From NCBI RefSeq assembly GCF_036885195.1, contig NZ_CP133656.1, positions 1,860,001 through 1,924,000 on the forward strand: DNA of 64,000 bases. Direction: 5' to 3'. The position numbers and the translations under genes were made by a program. Shown here one piece after another: positions 62,833-64,000 of this stretch. The notes below the pieces were generated by a model that was not told the origin of the DNA, did no database searches, and saw only the letters and a program-made list of their open reading frames with translations. Source of the stretch: Pectobacterium cacticida. GTDB taxonomy: Bacteria; Pseudomonadota; Gammaproteobacteria; Enterobacterales; Enterobacteriaceae. How positions within the stretch are numbered: position 1 is the stretch's first letter; each line of letters starts with the position of its first letter.

Positions 62833-63946
62833 TCATCGGCTTTCTACACCGGGTTCTGCGTCCCCGTTCCTGGCGTCCAATCCGCCCACTTTTACCGCGT
62901 CTTCACAAGATGACGATGTGTTAATGACACAGGCCGCGCCGCAGGTCTCTTGCCAGCAGGCATTAGCCATTGCGCAGCAAGAATATGGCTTATCTGGGCA
63001 CATAACCTTACTTCAGGGTGAACGCGATGTGAATTTCTGCCTGACGGTGACGCCGTGTGAACGCTACATGTTGAAAGTCGTCAACGCGGCAGAACCTGCC
63101 GTCGTCAGTCATTTTCAAACCGCGTTACTGTTACACCTTGCCTGTCAAGTACCTGACTTACCCGTGCCACGGATTAGGCCGACACGCGAGGGGAGAGCGG
63201 AGACCAGTGTAGAGATTGATGGCGTGCGTCTGCGCGTGCGGTTGGTGAGCTATCTGGCAGGCGTGCCGCAATCTTCATGTACGCCTACAGCGGCATTGAT
63301 GGCGCAGTTAGGCGCTACGCTTGCGCAGTTGGATAGCGCGTTGCGCCGCTTTACGCACCCGGCGGCAAATCGCTCACTCCTGTGGGATATTAGCCGCGCT
63401 GAACAGGTACGGCCTTACCTCAAATTTATAGCCGATCCCGAACAGTACCAGTCTCTGCGACGTGTGTTTGATCATTATGACAGTGATATCACCCCGAAAT
63501 TGTCGACGTTACGCCGTCAAGTCATTCATAACGATCTGAATCCTCACAATGTGCTGGTTGGGGAGAACGACCCGGTGCGAGTTACCGGTATTATCGACTT
63601 TGGCGATGCGATATTTGCCCCATTAATTTGCGAAGTGGCGACGGCGTTGGCCTACCAAACTGGCGCCGGGCATGATCTATTGGAGCATATCGTGCCATTT
63701 ATGGCGGCTTATCATCACTGCCTCCCGCTCGCACCGGAAGAGATTGCGCTGTTGCCTGACCTGATAACGACTCGACTGGCGCTAACGCTGACTATTGCGC
63801 AGTGGCGGGCATCACGCTACCCCGATAACCGCGAGTATCTGCTGCGTAACGTGCCGCGCTGTTGGCATAGTTTGCAGCGTATTGCTACTTATCCGCAGGC
63901 GCAATTTATCGATCGCCTACAACAGGCTTGCTCGGAGAACAAATAA
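62825..63946 (+). CDS. APH-fold phosphotransferase (hydroxylysine kinase-like)
   Basis: This 373-residue kinase of the aminoglycoside/choline phosphotransferase family has a catalytic loop VIHNDLNPHNVLV and metal motif IIDFGDAIFAP. ATP-binding strands (DVNFCLTVTPCERYMLKVVN) are near residue 75-95. The N-terminal 55 residues are polar and less typical. The ATG at 62825 follows GGAGG and overlaps the dehydrogenase stop. Together with a possible class III aminotransferase downstream, it resembles kinase plus phospho-lyase pairs such as hydroxylysine degradation. Substrate not known. Confidence 0.82.
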   Translation: MSDHRLSTPGSASPFLASNPPTFTASSQDDDVLMTQAAPQVSCQQALAIAQQEYGLSGHITLLQGERDVNFCLTVTPCERYMLKVVNAAEPAVVSHFQTALLLHLACQVPDLPVPRIRPTREGRAETSVEIDGVRLRVRLVSYLAGVPQSSCTPTAALMAQLGATLAQLDSALRRFTHPAANRSLLWDISRAEQVRPYLKFIADPEQYQSLRRVFDHYDSDITPKLSTLRRQVIHNDLNPHNVLVGENDPVRVTGIIDFGDAIFAPLICEVATALAYQTGAGHDLLEHIVPFMAAYHHCLPLAPEEIALLPDLITTRLALTLTIAQWRASRYPDNREYLLRNVPRCWHSLQRIATYPQAQFIDRLQQACSENK

Positions 63947-64000
63947 TGAATCAGAGAACAATGGGGTCTGAAAGCACCTCGACAGAGGATTTGCTGGCGC
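63946..64000 (+). CDS. Start of a further gene, possibly class III aminotransferase (partial)
   Basis: Only 18 codons are present (MNQRTMGSESTSTEDLLA), with the ATG overlapping the kinase stop (TAATG). The DLLA start is compatible with the N-terminus of AGXT2L/PHYKPL-like class III aminotransferases, which often follow such kinases. That assignment is inference from context. Confidence 0.5.
   Translation, partial: MNQRTMGSESTSTEDLLA

Noticed and set aside
1..64000. CRISPR arrays, tRNA or rRNA genes, complete insertion sequences
   Set aside because: No regularly spaced repeats, tRNA-like cloverleafs or intact transposase genes were seen when reading the window.

Overview
The window is chromosomal DNA of an enterobacterium, most likely a plant-associated member of the Pectobacteriaceae (Pectobacterium/Brenneria type). 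Gene order follows Escherichia coli in long blocks (psp-ycjXF-tyrR-tpx-mppA; zntB-fnrS-ttcA; azoR-hrpA; dauA-chaA-chaC-narL-narX-narK-narGHJI). These blocks are interrupted by lineage-specific genes, including pectin/uronate-type catabolic genes. Identifications rest on remembered family sequences; no database search was run.

Region 1 (1-12.5 kb): end of the phage-shock operon (pspA end, pspB, pspC), ycjX-ycjF, a secreted M20 peptidase, the aromatic amino acid regulator tyrR, a GST-like gene, thiol peroxidase tpx, the murein-peptide binding protein mppA, zinc transporter zntB, the anaerobic small RNA FnrS with its FNR box, and tRNA thiolase ttcA. Region 2 (12.5-18.3 kb): an integrase stub beside the 5' end of ttcA (the Rac prophage site of E. 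coli), degraded DNA, then an uronate island. The island has a GH105 hydrolase, a sugar-binding protein without permeases and an L-galactonate dehydrogenase, with a divergent GntR regulator. Region 3 (18-33 kb): ldhA, an Aer-like chemoreceptor, azoR, hrpA, a possible 25-residue membrane protein, acid-shock gene asr with an RstA box next to rstBA, dauA and chaA.

Region 4 (33-49.4 kb): a siderophore-reductase-like gene, chaC, a DUF481 outer-membrane protein, an acyltransferase, then the complete nitrate respiration locus. The narK and narG promoters carry perfect FNR boxes, NarL heptamers and, for narG, an IHF site at the expected distances. The sensor gene narX is broken by a one-base frameshift, and a hairpin resembling an IS200/IS605 right end abuts narL. 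Region 5 (49.6-52.6 kb): a LexA-controlled umuD-umuC-cho operon and a yeaQ-like gene.

Region 6 (52.6-64 kb): a polyamine-type ABC transporter split around gabR/gabT/gabD, followed by a short-chain dehydrogenase, an APH-fold kinase and the start of one more gene, possibly a class III aminotransferase. A 12-base sequence with a palindromic core is shared by the promoters of the binding protein and the dehydrogenase genes. This cluster is the best candidate here for an undescribed catabolic system; the pathway proposed for it is inference.
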